Assembly: GCA_036521415.1 (NCBI GenBank)
Contig: DATDHU010000154.1
Span: 20,567-84,566 of the forward strand
Reading direction: 5' to 3'
DNA from: DASXMT01 sp036521415
GTDB taxonomy: Bacteria > Actinomycetota > Acidimicrobiia > Acidimicrobiales > RAAP-2
DNA: 64,000 bases
The translations under genes were made by a program, and so were the position numbers. The notes beneath the pieces are model-generated. The model had not been told where the DNA came from. It searched no databases and saw nothing but the letters and a program-made list of their open reading frames with translations. Of this stretch, positions 7,960-15,553 are shown piece by piece (positions within the stretch are counted from its first letter, which is position 1; each line of letters opens with the position of its first letter).

Positions 7960-8699
7960 GCGGCGCCCTGTCTGCGTCGGCCGCGGGAGAGGCCCTCGAG
8001 CCGGGGTCGCCCTCGGGCGAAGGGCCACAACCGGCGGCCCTCGGCGCCGCTGGGTCCCGGACGACCCGGACGACCCGGGCCCCCGGACGCCCCCGCGACC
8101 AGCGGGCCAGCCGGGCCATCACTGAGGCTGCCATCCGGCAGCTCGACGACGCCGGGTACTCGGCCATGTCGATGGAGAGCGTGGCCAGCGAAGCCGGAGT
8201 CGCCCGGGCCACCGTCTACCGCCGCTACCGCGACAAGGCCGACCTCATCACCAGCGCCATCGCTGACCACGCTGCGTCGATCCCGTCCGGGCCGTCCGAG
8301 GACCCGAAGGCTGATCTCTGCCGCTTCCTGATCGATTTCGACCATCGCTTTGCCGCCTGGGGCATGGGCGTACTCGGGTCCCTGATGACCAATCGGGACA
8401 ACCCCGGTGCCCTGGACCTGCATCGCCAACGGGTCATTGCTCCCCGACTGGCCTACGGGCGACGCCTCTTGGAGCAAGCCCAGGCCAACGGGGAGCTCCG
8501 GTCCGACGCCGACCTCGATCTCGCCTTCCAGATGTTGTCCGGTTCGGTGTTCCAGCGGCGGGTGGCCGGGATGGTCAGCACCCCCGGTTGGGCGGCGCGA
8601 GCGGTGGACGCCATCTGGAACGGGATGGGCCCAGGGCCGCGCCCAGGCCCCGTCCCGGTCAGGACCGGCGGCCGAGGTGCTCAGCGAAGAAGGCCATGA
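7956..8699 (+). CDS. TetR/AcrR family regulator of the adjacent exporter
   Basis: A 247-residue repressor. The HTH lies at roughly residues 50-95 (AAIRQLDDAGYSAMSMESV then GVARATVYRRYRDKADLI), after a Pro/Gly/Ala-rich N-terminal tail of about 45 residues. The C-terminal ligand domain resembles the TetR_C class with a conserved hydrophobic stretch ending in VDAIWNG. It overlaps the exporter stop by four bases. The likely operator is the GTATTTCAATAC palindrome in the promoter at 6298-6309. The 3' end overlaps the convergent hydrolase gene by 41 bases. Confidence 0.88.
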   Translation: MSGALSASAAGEALEPGSPSGEGPQPAALGAAGSRTTRTTRAPGRPRDQRASRAITEAAIRQLDDAGYSAMSMESVASEAGVARATVYRRYRDKADLITSAIADHAASIPSGPSEDPKADLCRFLIDFDHRFAAWGMGVLGSLMTNRDNPGALDLHRQRVIAPRLAYGRRLLEQAQANGELRSDADLDLAFQMLSGSVFQRRVAGMVSTPGWAARAVDAIWNGMGPGPRPGPVPVRTGGRGAQRRRP

Positions 8700-9288
8700 G
8701 ACGATCGCCGGCGTCGGTGGCTGCCGCTTCGTCATAGTTCTCCGACCCGTCGCGGAAGAAGCCGTGGCCGGCACCTGGGTAGACGATCGTGTCGGGATGG
8801 TGGGCCTGGACCCGCTCGATTGCCTCGGTGGGGATGTACTCGTCGCTCCCCCCGAAGAAGAGCAGCGTCGGACAACGCGGCTCGCCCAGCTCGTCGGCGA
8901 TGCCGGCACCGTAGAAGCCCACGGCGGCGTCGAAGCCGGTGCCGTGGACGGCCGAGTGGTAGGTCAGGCGGCCGCCCATGCAAAAGCCGGTGACGCCGAC
9001 CTTGTCGGCGCCCATGGTCCGCAGGCGGGCCGCGGCCTCGTCGATGTCCCCTTGTGTCCGCTCCGGTTCGAGCGAGCCCATCAAGGTGGCGAAGTCAGCC
9101 CCCTCGGTACCACCGGCCCGGAAGAACAGGTCGGGGGCGATGGCGCCATAGCCCGCAGTGGCCAGGCGCTGGCAGACCCGGAGCAACTGGGGCGAGATGC
9201 CGTTTCCCTCGTGGATGACCACGACCCCGGGCCATGGCGGGTCGGCGGCAGGGAGGGACACGAAATAGGGCAGTGCGATATCGGGCAT
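8659..9288 (-). CDS. Dienelactone hydrolase family protein
   Basis: A 209-residue alpha/beta hydrolase. The nucleophile is Cys in GFCMGG (about residue 113), the acid Asp lies in FFGGSDEYIP, and the His in PGAGHGF, making the Cys-Asp-His triad typical of dienelactone hydrolases. The family opens lactones such as dienelactone in chlorocatechol breakdown, but many members have other ester substrates. ATG 9286-9288 is chosen because the family N-terminus (LPYFVSLPA) starts right after it; the open frame upstream is not conserved. No aromatic pathway genes are adjacent. Confidence 0.88.
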   Translation of the reverse strand: MPDIALPYFVSLPAADPPWPGVVVIHEGNGISPQLLRVCQRLATAGYGAIAPDLFFRAGGTEGADFATLMGSLEPERTQGDIDEAAARLRTMGADKVGVTGFCMGGRLTYHSAVHGTGFDAAVGFYGAGIADELGEPRCPTLLFFGGSDEYIPTEAIERVQAHHPDTIVYPGAGHGFFRDGSENYDEAAATDAGDRLMAFFAEHLGRRS

Positions 9289-9384
9289 GGCGACACTCTT
9301 GCACCCGGGGCCGCGGGCGCGCCCGGGTGCACTTGAACGAGGTGGCCTCCGCCCTCGGCGCCGGCCCGAGCCGCCTGTCCTTGA

Positions 9385-9418
9385 GTTGACATCTGGTTGC
9401 GGTTGACATCTGGTTGCG
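9385..9418. repeat. Perfect 17-bp tandem repeat upstream of the toxin-antitoxin operon
   Basis: GTTGACATCTGGTTGCG occurs twice head to tail (9385-9401 and 9402-9418), ending 13 bases before the antitoxin's GTG start. Antitoxins with an HTH usually repress their own operon, so this pair of direct repeats is a likely antitoxin operator. Each copy contains TTGACA, but neither is spaced well from a -10 box; TAGGCT at 9420-9425 could serve a leaderless transcript. Confidence 0.6.
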
Positions 9419-9431
9419 ATAGGCTGCGGGC

Positions 9432-9875
9432 GTGAACGAGGTCGCCACCCTGATTCAGCTGCCCCCAGCCGAAGCGGCCAGCCGGATCCTGGCCGGAGCC
9501 GACCGGTCGTGGGCCCGTCGCTTCGTCGACGAAGTGGACCGCCAGCAGGCGACAGGTCGGCTCCAGCACCTGACCAGCCGGTGGCAGATCTCCAACGCCG
9601 CCGCGGCAGAGATCTTCGGCGTCTCACGGCAGGCGTTCTCGAAGTGGCTGACCAAGGGGCCCCCTGCCGGCCGGGAAGGCGCCATCGCCGATCTCGATGC
9701 GGCCACCGAGCTACTCGAGCGCTACCTGCGCCCCGAGCGCATCCCCGCCGTGGTCAGGCGCGAGGCGCCGGCCCTAGATGGGCGGTCCCTCCTGCAGCTG
9801 GCCCGGACGGCCCCGAGTGCCGAGGTCCTCGAGGCGGTGCGGACCATGTTCGACCTCCGCCGCGTCCAGCCGTGA
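9432..9875 (+). CDS. Xre/MbcA-like antitoxin of a RES-type toxin-antitoxin pair
   Basis: A 147-residue protein with an HTH around residues 55-78 (NAAAAEIFGVSRQAFSKWLTKG) and a C-terminal region that would correspond to the toxin-binding part of such antitoxins. It lies immediately upstream of, and overlaps, a RES-domain gene (GTGA, 9872-9875), the standard antitoxin-first order. It should bind and neutralise the toxin and repress the operon through the 17-bp tandem repeats just upstream. GTG 9432 is the first start after the repeats; the leader is at most a few bases. Confidence 0.78.
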   Translation: MNEVATLIQLPPAEAASRILAGADRSWARRFVDEVDRQQATGRLQHLTSRWQISNAAAAEIFGVSRQAFSKWLTKGPPAGREGAIADLDAATELLERYLRPERIPAVVRREAPALDGRSLLQLARTAPSAEVLEAVRTMFDLRRVQP

Positions 9876-10438
9876 CGGGCCCGATCGCCGTCCTGCGGCT
9901 CCCCGACGACCACACCTGGCTGCGGGTCGCCGACACCGGCTGGTCCGATCCACTGGACCCGGCCTGGGCGTCACCGCTCGGGGGACGCCGGAATCCCCCG
10001 GCCTCGTTCCCCGTCTTGTACCTCAACGAGGACCTCACGACCGCACGGGCCCAACTACACACGCTGTTGCGTTCCTGGCCGGCCAACCCGGAGGACCTGC
10101 GGGGTGACGCCCCGTACGTGCTCATCCTGGTCGGCCTGCCCCGTCGGCAACCGGTCGCCGACGCCCTCAGCGATGACGGCCTGAGCTCGCTCGGTCTTCC
10201 CACCTCGTATCCCTTCGACGCCCACGGCGCAACCGTTCCCCACCGGATCTGCCAGCGGGTCGCGACCAGCGTCCACGATGCGGGACTCCGGGGTGTTTGG
10301 TGTCGGTCGGCGGCGACGACCGACGGTACGGGCCGCGAACTGGCTTGGTTCCCGAGCAGTTCTCGTTCTCGCGCTCGGGCAGTGGGACGCCCCCTCCCGT
10401 TTGCCCAATGGTGGACGGCGGAGTCAGTCGCCGGGTAG
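9872..10438 (+). CDS. RES domain toxin (NAD-degrading family)
   Basis: A 188-residue RES-domain protein. Well-studied relatives such as MbcT consume NAD+ and stop growth unless bound by their antitoxin. Seen: SPLGGRRNPPASFPVLYLNEDLTTARAQ (the conserved Arg and the LYL-E core), then GVWCRSAATT with the conserved Ser, and ELAWF near the C-terminus. At the place where many members have Glu after the ARA helix this protein has Gln (ARAQ), so activity is not assured. The start overlaps the antitoxin stop by four bases, implying coupled translation. Confidence 0.75.
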   Translation: MTGPIAVLRLPDDHTWLRVADTGWSDPLDPAWASPLGGRRNPPASFPVLYLNEDLTTARAQLHTLLRSWPANPEDLRGDAPYVLILVGLPRRQPVADALSDDGLSSLGLPTSYPFDAHGATVPHRICQRVATSVHDAGLRGVWCRSAATTDGTGRELAWFPSSSRSRARAVGRPLPFAQWWTAESVAG

Positions 10439-10491
10439 TTGCTGTCCGACTGAGGTTGATCGACGGCGCCCGACGGCGCCAATGGGGCCGA

Positions 10492-11379
10492 CTATGAGTC
10501 CTGCCGTCGGCCGGCCGACGGTGGGCCGGGACTGTCGACGGTGGGCGTGCCGTCTGCCGGCCTGGTCTGGAACACCGGCCAGCAAACCTCGATCCGGTGC
10601 TTGGACTCATCCTCGGTGTGGGTGAAGGTGACCAGGTAGTTCTCGCGGATAGGGCCCTCGACACCCAGCTCCCGCTCGGCCACGTAGGTGCCGAGGAGGC
10701 CGTAGGTCCGGTCCAACTCGTGGAACGAGCCCTCGTGAACGGTGATGGCCAGCTCGGCCGCGGGGAGGTCGAAGGGCGCCGCTCGACCCGTTGGGCCGAT
10801 CCCGGCGGCCACGGGCACGGGCACGAACGCCGTGACGTCGCCCTCTTCGAGCTCGAAGAGCTCGTTGGGGTAGAGCGCGCCGCCCGGCCCGGCCGGCTCG
10901 ACACCGGCGGCGGCAAGGACTCTGTACAGCTCCTCGAATGCGCCCACCCACCAATCTTCGAGACCCTCCATGGTCACCGGCTCGGTGATGGCCAGGGTTG
11001 GGGTCACGGGCACCGACCGGTACTCGACGGCGATAGGCGTCGTCGGCCGTTCGAGCAGGGCCCGCAGCGATGCCACCGTCGACTGGGTCTGCGACAACTG
11101 CGACTCCATCCGCTCCAGGTGGGCCACCACCACCTCGTTGCGCGAGCCCACGTCGGGCGCATCGAGGACCGCCTTCACCTCCTCCAGCGGCATGCCCATG
11201 TCTCGGAAGCGCCGGATGACCTGCGCCACCGGCACCTGCGACGCGTCGTAGAGGCGGTACCCGCTGGCTCCGTCGACTTGGGCCGGCTCCAGCAGCCCGA
11301 CGTCGTGATAGTGCCGGAGCGCCTTGACGCTCAGGTGGGTCATGCGGGAGAAGTCGCCGATCGTCACCAGTACGTCCAT
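10492..11379 (-). CDS. MerR family regulator with GyrI-like effector domain
   Basis: A 295-residue activator. Residues 1-70 form a MerR winged HTH (TIGDFSRMTHLSVKALRHYHDVGLLEPA), followed by a coiled-coil-like helix (about 75-115) and a C-terminal ligand domain of the GyrI/AraC-effector type (about 130-275). Proteins of this build bind hydrophobic drugs and activate exporter genes by untwisting promoters with a 19-bp spacer. Both its own promoter and that of the upstream MFS gene have that layout and share the operator core, so it probably controls both. ATG 11377-11379 lies 7 bases after the -10 box: a leaderless message. Confidence 0.9.
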   Translation of the reverse strand: MDVLVTIGDFSRMTHLSVKALRHYHDVGLLEPAQVDGASGYRLYDASQVPVAQVIRRFRDMGMPLEEVKAVLDAPDVGSRNEVVVAHLERMESQLSQTQSTVASLRALLERPTTPIAVEYRSVPVTPTLAITEPVTMEGLEDWWVGAFEELYRVLAAAGVEPAGPGGALYPNELFELEEGDVTAFVPVPVAAGIGPTGRAAPFDLPAAELAITVHEGSFHELDRTYGLLGTYVAERELGVEGPIRENYLVTFTHTEDESKHRIEVCWPVFQTRPADGTPTVDSPGPPSAGRRQDS

Positions 11380-11386
11380 GCGCTCG

Positions 11387-11417
11387 ATTGTGGACCCTCC
11401 CGCGACGGGAATGTCAA
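11387..11417 (-). promoter_or_regulatory. MerR-type promoter/operator of the merR gene
   Basis: On the minus strand: TTGACA (11412-11417), a 19-bp spacer (11393-11411) and CACAAT (11387-11392). The spacer region holds a dyad (GACATTCCCG facing CGGGAGGGTC, 8 of 10 positions). The long spacer with a central dyad is the hallmark of MerR-activated promoters. The -10 ends 7 bases before the ATG. Confidence 0.75.
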
Positions 11418-11450
11418 GAACGAAGCAAAGACCTGGCCCAGCGCTCACGT

Positions 11451-12923
11451 TCATCGGTCCCCCTGGGCCGCCCGTGGCCGGGGCAGCAGACGGGTCAGGA
11501 CCGCGACGGCCAGGAAGAGCAGGGCGAGCTGCGCCACACTGAGCTCGAAGGCCCGTTGATAGCCGCTGGGCACCGCGCCGAAGAAGATCACGCCGGTCAC
11601 GGCCACGCCCAAGGAGTTGCCGACCTGTTGCATGGTGGACAAGGCACTGGAGACGGCGCCGGCCCGTTGGGCGTCGGCGTGGGCGAGGACCGTCGTGGTC
11701 AGCGCGGTGATGCACAGACCCATGCCCAACCCGACCAATACCAGGCCGGGGGCGAGCCACCCGATCGATCCCAGCCCGTCACCGTGGACCACGGCGAGCA
11801 ACACCAGGTCCCCGATCGCCATCGTGACCGCCCCGACGGCGATGAGCGAACGGCCGAACCGGAGGGTGAGTGCGGGAGCCCGGAACGAGGTGGCCAGGTA
11901 GGCCAGGGCCAGGATCGAAAACACCAGCCCGGCGTCGAGGGCGTCGAGCCCCCGGCCCTTTTGCAAGTAGAGGGCGAGCACCAAGAAGAAGGAGGCCTGG
12001 CCGCACCAAAACGTCAGCTGCGTCGCCAGGCCGGCCGCCAGGGCCCGCTGCCAGAACAGGGCCGGATCGAAGAGCGGCGCCCCGCCTCGTCGTGACAACC
12101 GGCGCTGGTGGAGCACGAAGAGGCCGAACACGACGGGAGCCGCCCCGAGGCTGATCCACGTCCAGACCGGCCAGTGGAGCTGAGTCCCCTCGACAAGTGG
12201 GAGTACGAGGGCGGTGAGGCCCAGGATGGCCAGCCCATTCCCTCCGAGGTCGAACCGGCTGGCCCGCTGAACACGTGACTCGGGGACGAGCCGTCGGGTG
12301 AGAGCCAGCGCGACGAGGCCTATCGGGATGTTGATCAAGAACACCGTCCGCCAACCCCAGCCGAAGAGATCGGCCTGGATCAGGATTCCCCCGAGGAGCT
12401 GGCCCCCGGCGGCGGCAACACCCATGACCATGCCGTAGATAGTGATGGCCCGGACCCGGGACGGGCCCGGGTAGGCGACCCCGATGATGGCCAAGACGTT
12501 CGGGCTGATCAGCGCGGCGGCGATCCCCTGAGCAAGCCGGGCCACCACCAGCACGGTGGAGTCTGGAGCCAATCCGCAGACTGCGGACGCGGCCACGAAG
12601 AGGGCGAGCCCGGCGGCGAACGTGCGCCGGCGCCCGACCATGTCGCCGAACCGGCCGGCGGCGATCAGAAAAACGGCGAAGGTGAGGCCGTAGCCGGCGA
12701 CCACCCACTCGATGGCGCTGGGGCCGGCATGCAGCTCGGCCTGCATCGACGGGAGGGCGACGTTCACGATGAAAAAGTCGAGGACGATCATGAACACACC
12801 GCACATGAGCACCGGCAACGGTGACGGCGAGGGTGACGATGACGGCGATCTTCCCGCTAGCGGAATCCGCCGGGATCGGGGGGCGGTCGATGGAGCTGTC
12901 GTTGGGATATCGAGTTGGGTCAT
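11451..12923 (-). CDS. MFS transporter, DHA2-type drug exporter
   Basis: A 490-residue, 14-helix exporter. Helix 1 shows MIVLDFFIVNVALPSMQ, loop 2-3 GDMVGRRRTF (motif A), helix 4 ARLAQGIAAALISP, and helix 5 AAGGQLLGG (motif C variant). A Ser/Pro-rich cytoplasmic N-terminus of about 35 residues precedes the first helix. ATG 12921-12923 lies 6 bases after a -10 box in a MerR-type promoter, so the mRNA is probably leaderless. The gene is followed on the same strand by the MerR regulator, which has the matching operator. Likely substrate: a cationic or hydrophobic drug sensed by that regulator. Confidence 0.92.
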   Translation of the reverse strand: MTQLDIPTTAPSTAPRSRRIPLAGRSPSSSPSPSPLPVLMCGVFMIVLDFFIVNVALPSMQAELHAGPSAIEWVVAGYGLTFAVFLIAAGRFGDMVGRRRTFAAGLALFVAASAVCGLAPDSTVLVVARLAQGIAAALISPNVLAIIGVAYPGPSRVRAITIYGMVMGVAAAGGQLLGGILIQADLFGWGWRTVFLINIPIGLVALALTRRLVPESRVQRASRFDLGGNGLAILGLTALVLPLVEGTQLHWPVWTWISLGAAPVVFGLFVLHQRRLSRRGGAPLFDPALFWQRALAAGLATQLTFWCGQASFFLVLALYLQKGRGLDALDAGLVFSILALAYLATSFRAPALTLRFGRSLIAVGAVTMAIGDLVLLAVVHGDGLGSIGWLAPGLVLVGLGMGLCITALTTTVLAHADAQRAGAVSSALSTMQQVGNSLGVAVTGVIFFGAVPSGYQRAFELSVAQLALLFLAVAVLTRLLPRPRAAQGDR

Positions 12924-12929
12924 GACTCG

Positions 12930-12960
12930 ATCGTCCGCCCTCCCGTCGCGGGAGGGTCAA
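12930..12960 (-). promoter_or_regulatory. MerR-type promoter/operator of the MFS exporter
   Basis: Minus strand: TTGACC (12955-12960), 19-bp spacer (12936-12954), GACGAT (12930-12935). The spacer carries a near-perfect dyad CCCTCCCG-CGA-CGGGAGGG. The same core CCTCCCGCGACGGGA is in the merR promoter at 11393-11415, directly tying the two genes to one regulator. Confidence 0.78.
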
Positions 12961-12991
12961 GCCACTCTGGCCAACTCCTGCCAGTTGCAGA

Positions 12992-13687
12992 TCAGTCCGG
13001 GGAGTCGAGGCGATGAGAGGAGGCACTGCGAGCGAAGACGGCCGCCGCGACCAGGACGGCGGCAGCCACGAGGACGAGAGGCCACGTGGCGCGTTGGTGG
13101 AGGAAAAGGGCAGCGCCGCCGAGGGCGCCGACCAACATGGCCGCCACCGCCGTTGTCCTTCGCCCTACCTTCGGATTAGTCCCGCCCGCCAACGACGAGT
13201 CGGCGGCCAAGCCGGTCAACGTCATGGTGAGCACTGTCGTCGTCACATCGGGGACGGCCAGCCGACGGATAGTGGAGTTCCGTACGCCCATGGCGAAGGC
13301 GAGGAAGGCGATGACCGTGTAGCGCACCCATCCCGATCCGATGACGCCGCCGGCGGTGGCGGATACGGCCGCCGCCCCGCCGGACAGGATCCCCTCGATC
13401 ACCATGGCGACGATGAGCCAACGGCGTCGTGAGGCGATGTGGAGAGTGATGCGGCCGGCACAGAGGGCTCCTACGAGGAAGGACCCCAACGAGGCAAGGC
13501 TGGCCGGGATCGAAAACCCGGGCGCGCCAGCAGCGGCGAACCCGAGCAGCACCACGTTCCCGGTCATGTTGGCGGTGAAGACGTGCCCCAGGCCCAGGTA
13601 GCTGACGGCGTCGACCATGCCGCTCACCACCGTGAGCACGGTCAGCGTGCCGAGCAACATCGAGGATTGCCCGGACTCCGTGGCCAT
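12992..13687 (-). CDS. DUF1275 (YoaK-like) membrane protein
   Basis: A 231-residue protein with about six membrane helices. Typical DUF1275 features: VDAVSYLGLGHVFTANMTGNVVLLG in the first helices, a central AMGVRNSTIRRLAVPDVTTTVLTMT, then a C-terminal helix pair. Function in this family is unknown; a transport role has been proposed. ATG 13685-13687 has an excellent ribosome site (GGAGGAGG) and starts the conserved part; the upstream extension is not conserved. It follows a small intergenic gap after the MFS gene promoter and is transcribed in the same direction. Confidence 0.87.
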   Translation of the reverse strand: MATESGQSSMLLGTLTVLTVVSGMVDAVSYLGLGHVFTANMTGNVVLLGFAAAGAPGFSIPASLASLGSFLVGALCAGRITLHIASRRRWLIVAMVIEGILSGGAAAVSATAGGVIGSGWVRYTVIAFLAFAMGVRNSTIRRLAVPDVTTTVLTMTLTGLAADSSLAGGTNPKVGRRTTAVAAMLVGALGGAALFLHQRATWPLVLVAAAVLVAAAVFARSASSHRLDSPD

Positions 13688-13890
13688 GTCGACCTCCTCC
13701 ACATCCTGCTGGCACGGGACTGGCGGCAACCCGTTGGCTCGAATTATTGCCGAGCCGGAAAGGTCGGGCCGGAGCTGGCAAGTTCGACTGAGGCCCGAGA
13801 CAGGGATGCGGTGGGATGGAACAGTCAACGGTGGTGACAGACAAGAGGACAGCTCGTGGTTGAAGCCTGTGCCAGGGCGAGACTTCGCCG

Positions 13891-13946
13891 CTCTATGGCA
13901 CCGGCTCTATGGCACCGGCTCTACGGCACCGGCTCTATGGCACGGG
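13891..13946. repeat. Four tandem copies of a 14-bp repeat
   Basis: CTCTATGGCACCGG repeats at 13891, 13905, 13919 (one change: TAC for TAT) and 13933 (one change at the end). The last copy overlaps the final codons of the Ddn-like gene, whose stop is at 13935. Because 14 is not a multiple of 3, copy-number change would alter the C-terminus of that protein. It is probably slipped-strand expansion of the gene's 3' end. The adjoining 13688-13934 gap has no gene. Confidence 0.8.
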
Positions 13947-14357
13947 TTCGAGGATGACCACGGGGATTTGACGGGTCGTATTCTGCTCGTACTCGGCAAA
14001 CCCTGGGGCTGCGGCCTTCTGCGCCGACCAGATCGGCTCGCGCTCGGCCGCGTCCGCAACCCGGCTCGTCACACGCACTGTCTCTGTGCCCACCTCGATG
14101 GTGGTTTGTGGGTTGGCCACCAGGTTGTGGAACCAGTCGGGGTTGGTGTCCGCTCCTCCCTTTGAGCCGAAGATGGCATAGCCCTTGTCCAACGGCTGAT
14201 AGACCAGCGGGTTGACCCGCTCGGTACCGGACTTGGCCCCAACGTGGTGCAAGAGGAGTACATTCGAGCCCTCGAAGGGACCTCCCACCTTTCCCTCGTT
14301 GGCCCGGAACTCGTTGATGATCCCGGTGTTGAAATCAGACATCGTGTTGTCAGACAC
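13935..14357 (-). CDS. Ddn-like deazaflavin-dependent nitroreductase family protein
   Basis: A 140-residue single-domain split-barrel protein of the Ddn family, which uses reduced F420 to reduce quinones and nitro compounds. Seen: LLLHHVGAKSGTERVNPLVY, YAIFGSKGGADTNPDWFHNLVANP and the C-terminal YEQNTTRQIPVVIL, the usual conserved segments, with the Lys/Ser of GAKSG near the expected F420-phosphate site. Start ATG 14357. The C-terminus runs into a 14-bp tandem repeat. A second Ddn-like gene lies at 47019. Confidence 0.88.
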   Translation of the reverse strand: MSDNTMSDFNTGIINEFRANEGKVGGPFEGSNVLLLHHVGAKSGTERVNPLVYQPLDKGYAIFGSKGGADTNPDWFHNLVANPQTTIEVGTETVRVTSRVADAAEREPIWSAQKAAAPGFAEYEQNTTRQIPVVILEPVP

Positions 14358-14480
14358 AGCCTTGGCCCTCCGCGTTCATCGCTGCTCGGCTCATCCCTGC
14401 GCACTTCATCGATCCACCGTTCCCGCTGCCGGGTTCAGGCCCGGTTCGCTCATACCCGCTCGTTCAAGCACCACCAGGCC

Positions 14481-15332
14481 CTACCACGGCATCCCGGCGC
14501 CCCCGTTGGGCCGGAGGATCTGGCCCGTGACGAAGCTCGCCGCGTCCGATACCAGGTACAGGATGGCGAAGGCGATGTCGGTGGGCATCCCAACCCGGGC
14601 CAGGGGGGCCATGTTCGTCGCCCAGTCCACGTAGGCCTGGTACCTGGCCGCATCGACCTCCCCGGATTCGTCGACGAAGTGGGAACGGGAGAAGTTTGAG
14701 AGGATCACCCCGGGAGCGAGGGCATTGGCCCGGATCCCGTGGGCCGCTCCCTCGGCGGCCAACGCCTTGGTCAGCTGAGCCACGGCGGCCTTGGTCATTG
14801 CATAGGTGGACATGGTCGGAGCCGGGCTGTCGATCGCTCCCGACGATATGTTCACGATGTGCCCAGAGCCTTGCCGGATCATGGCCCGCATGGCGGCCTG
14901 GCTGCCGTAGAACACGCCTCGCAGGTTGACGTCGAACACGCGATCGAATTCCTCATCGGTGACGTCCACCACCGGCCCATCGCTCCGAACTCCGGCAATG
15001 TTTCCCATGATGTCGATGCGCCCGTAGTCGGCAACGGCCCGTTCCACCAGGCTGTCGACGTCGGATCGCCGGACCACATCCATGTGTACGGCGACCGCCG
15101 TCCCGCCTCGACCGGCGATCTCCTTGGCTGTCGTCTCGACGCCGGGCCCATCGATGTCGCCGAGCACCACCGTGGCGCCCGCCCCAGCGAAGACCAACGC
15201 CGTCGCCTTGCCGATGCCGCTGGCTGCCCCGGTCAGGACCGCCACTCGTCCGTCCAGGCTGAAGGCCTGAGCCGGTGTCACGTCGTCCGACAATGCGTCC
15301 ACAGCGACCCCCGTATCGTGCGCCTCGGCCAC
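14481..15332 (-). CDS. SDR family oxidoreductase
   Basis: A 283-residue NAD(P)-dependent short-chain dehydrogenase. Seen: TGAASGIG (about residues 35-42), GDIDG after beta-2 suggesting NAD preference, NISSG with the catalytic Ser, and YAMTK. The usual NNAG motif reads GNIAG here. An N-terminal tail of about 27 residues precedes the Rossmann fold, so a later start is possible. It is alone on the minus strand behind the Ddn-like gene. Substrate unknown. Confidence 0.88.
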   Translation of the reverse strand: MAEAHDTGVAVDALSDDVTPAQAFSLDGRVAVLTGAASGIGKATALVFAGAGATVVLGDIDGPGVETTAKEIAGRGGTAVAVHMDVVRRSDVDSLVERAVADYGRIDIMGNIAGVRSDGPVVDVTDEEFDRVFDVNLRGVFYGSQAAMRAMIRQGSGHIVNISSGAIDSPAPTMSTYAMTKAAVAQLTKALAAEGAAHGIRANALAPGVILSNFSRSHFVDESGEVDAARYQAYVDWATNMAPLARVGMPTDIAFAILYLVSDAASFVTGQILRPNGGAGMPW

Positions 15333-15553
15333 CGCGCCTCGGCTTGTCTTGCGACAGTTTGGCTACAGACGGGCCGGTGCGTCAATCCTGCCCGTCGGCA
15401 GTTCGATCACCTATCCCCATGCAGGGTCGGAGATAGCGTGTCGGCAATCACGCGTGTTCACACGGCGGGCCATCAGTCCACTTGCATCGATGCAGCATGT
15501 TGTTGGTGTGCACATCCGGTCGATGAATAGGCCCGACCACCGGAGGTGCACCA

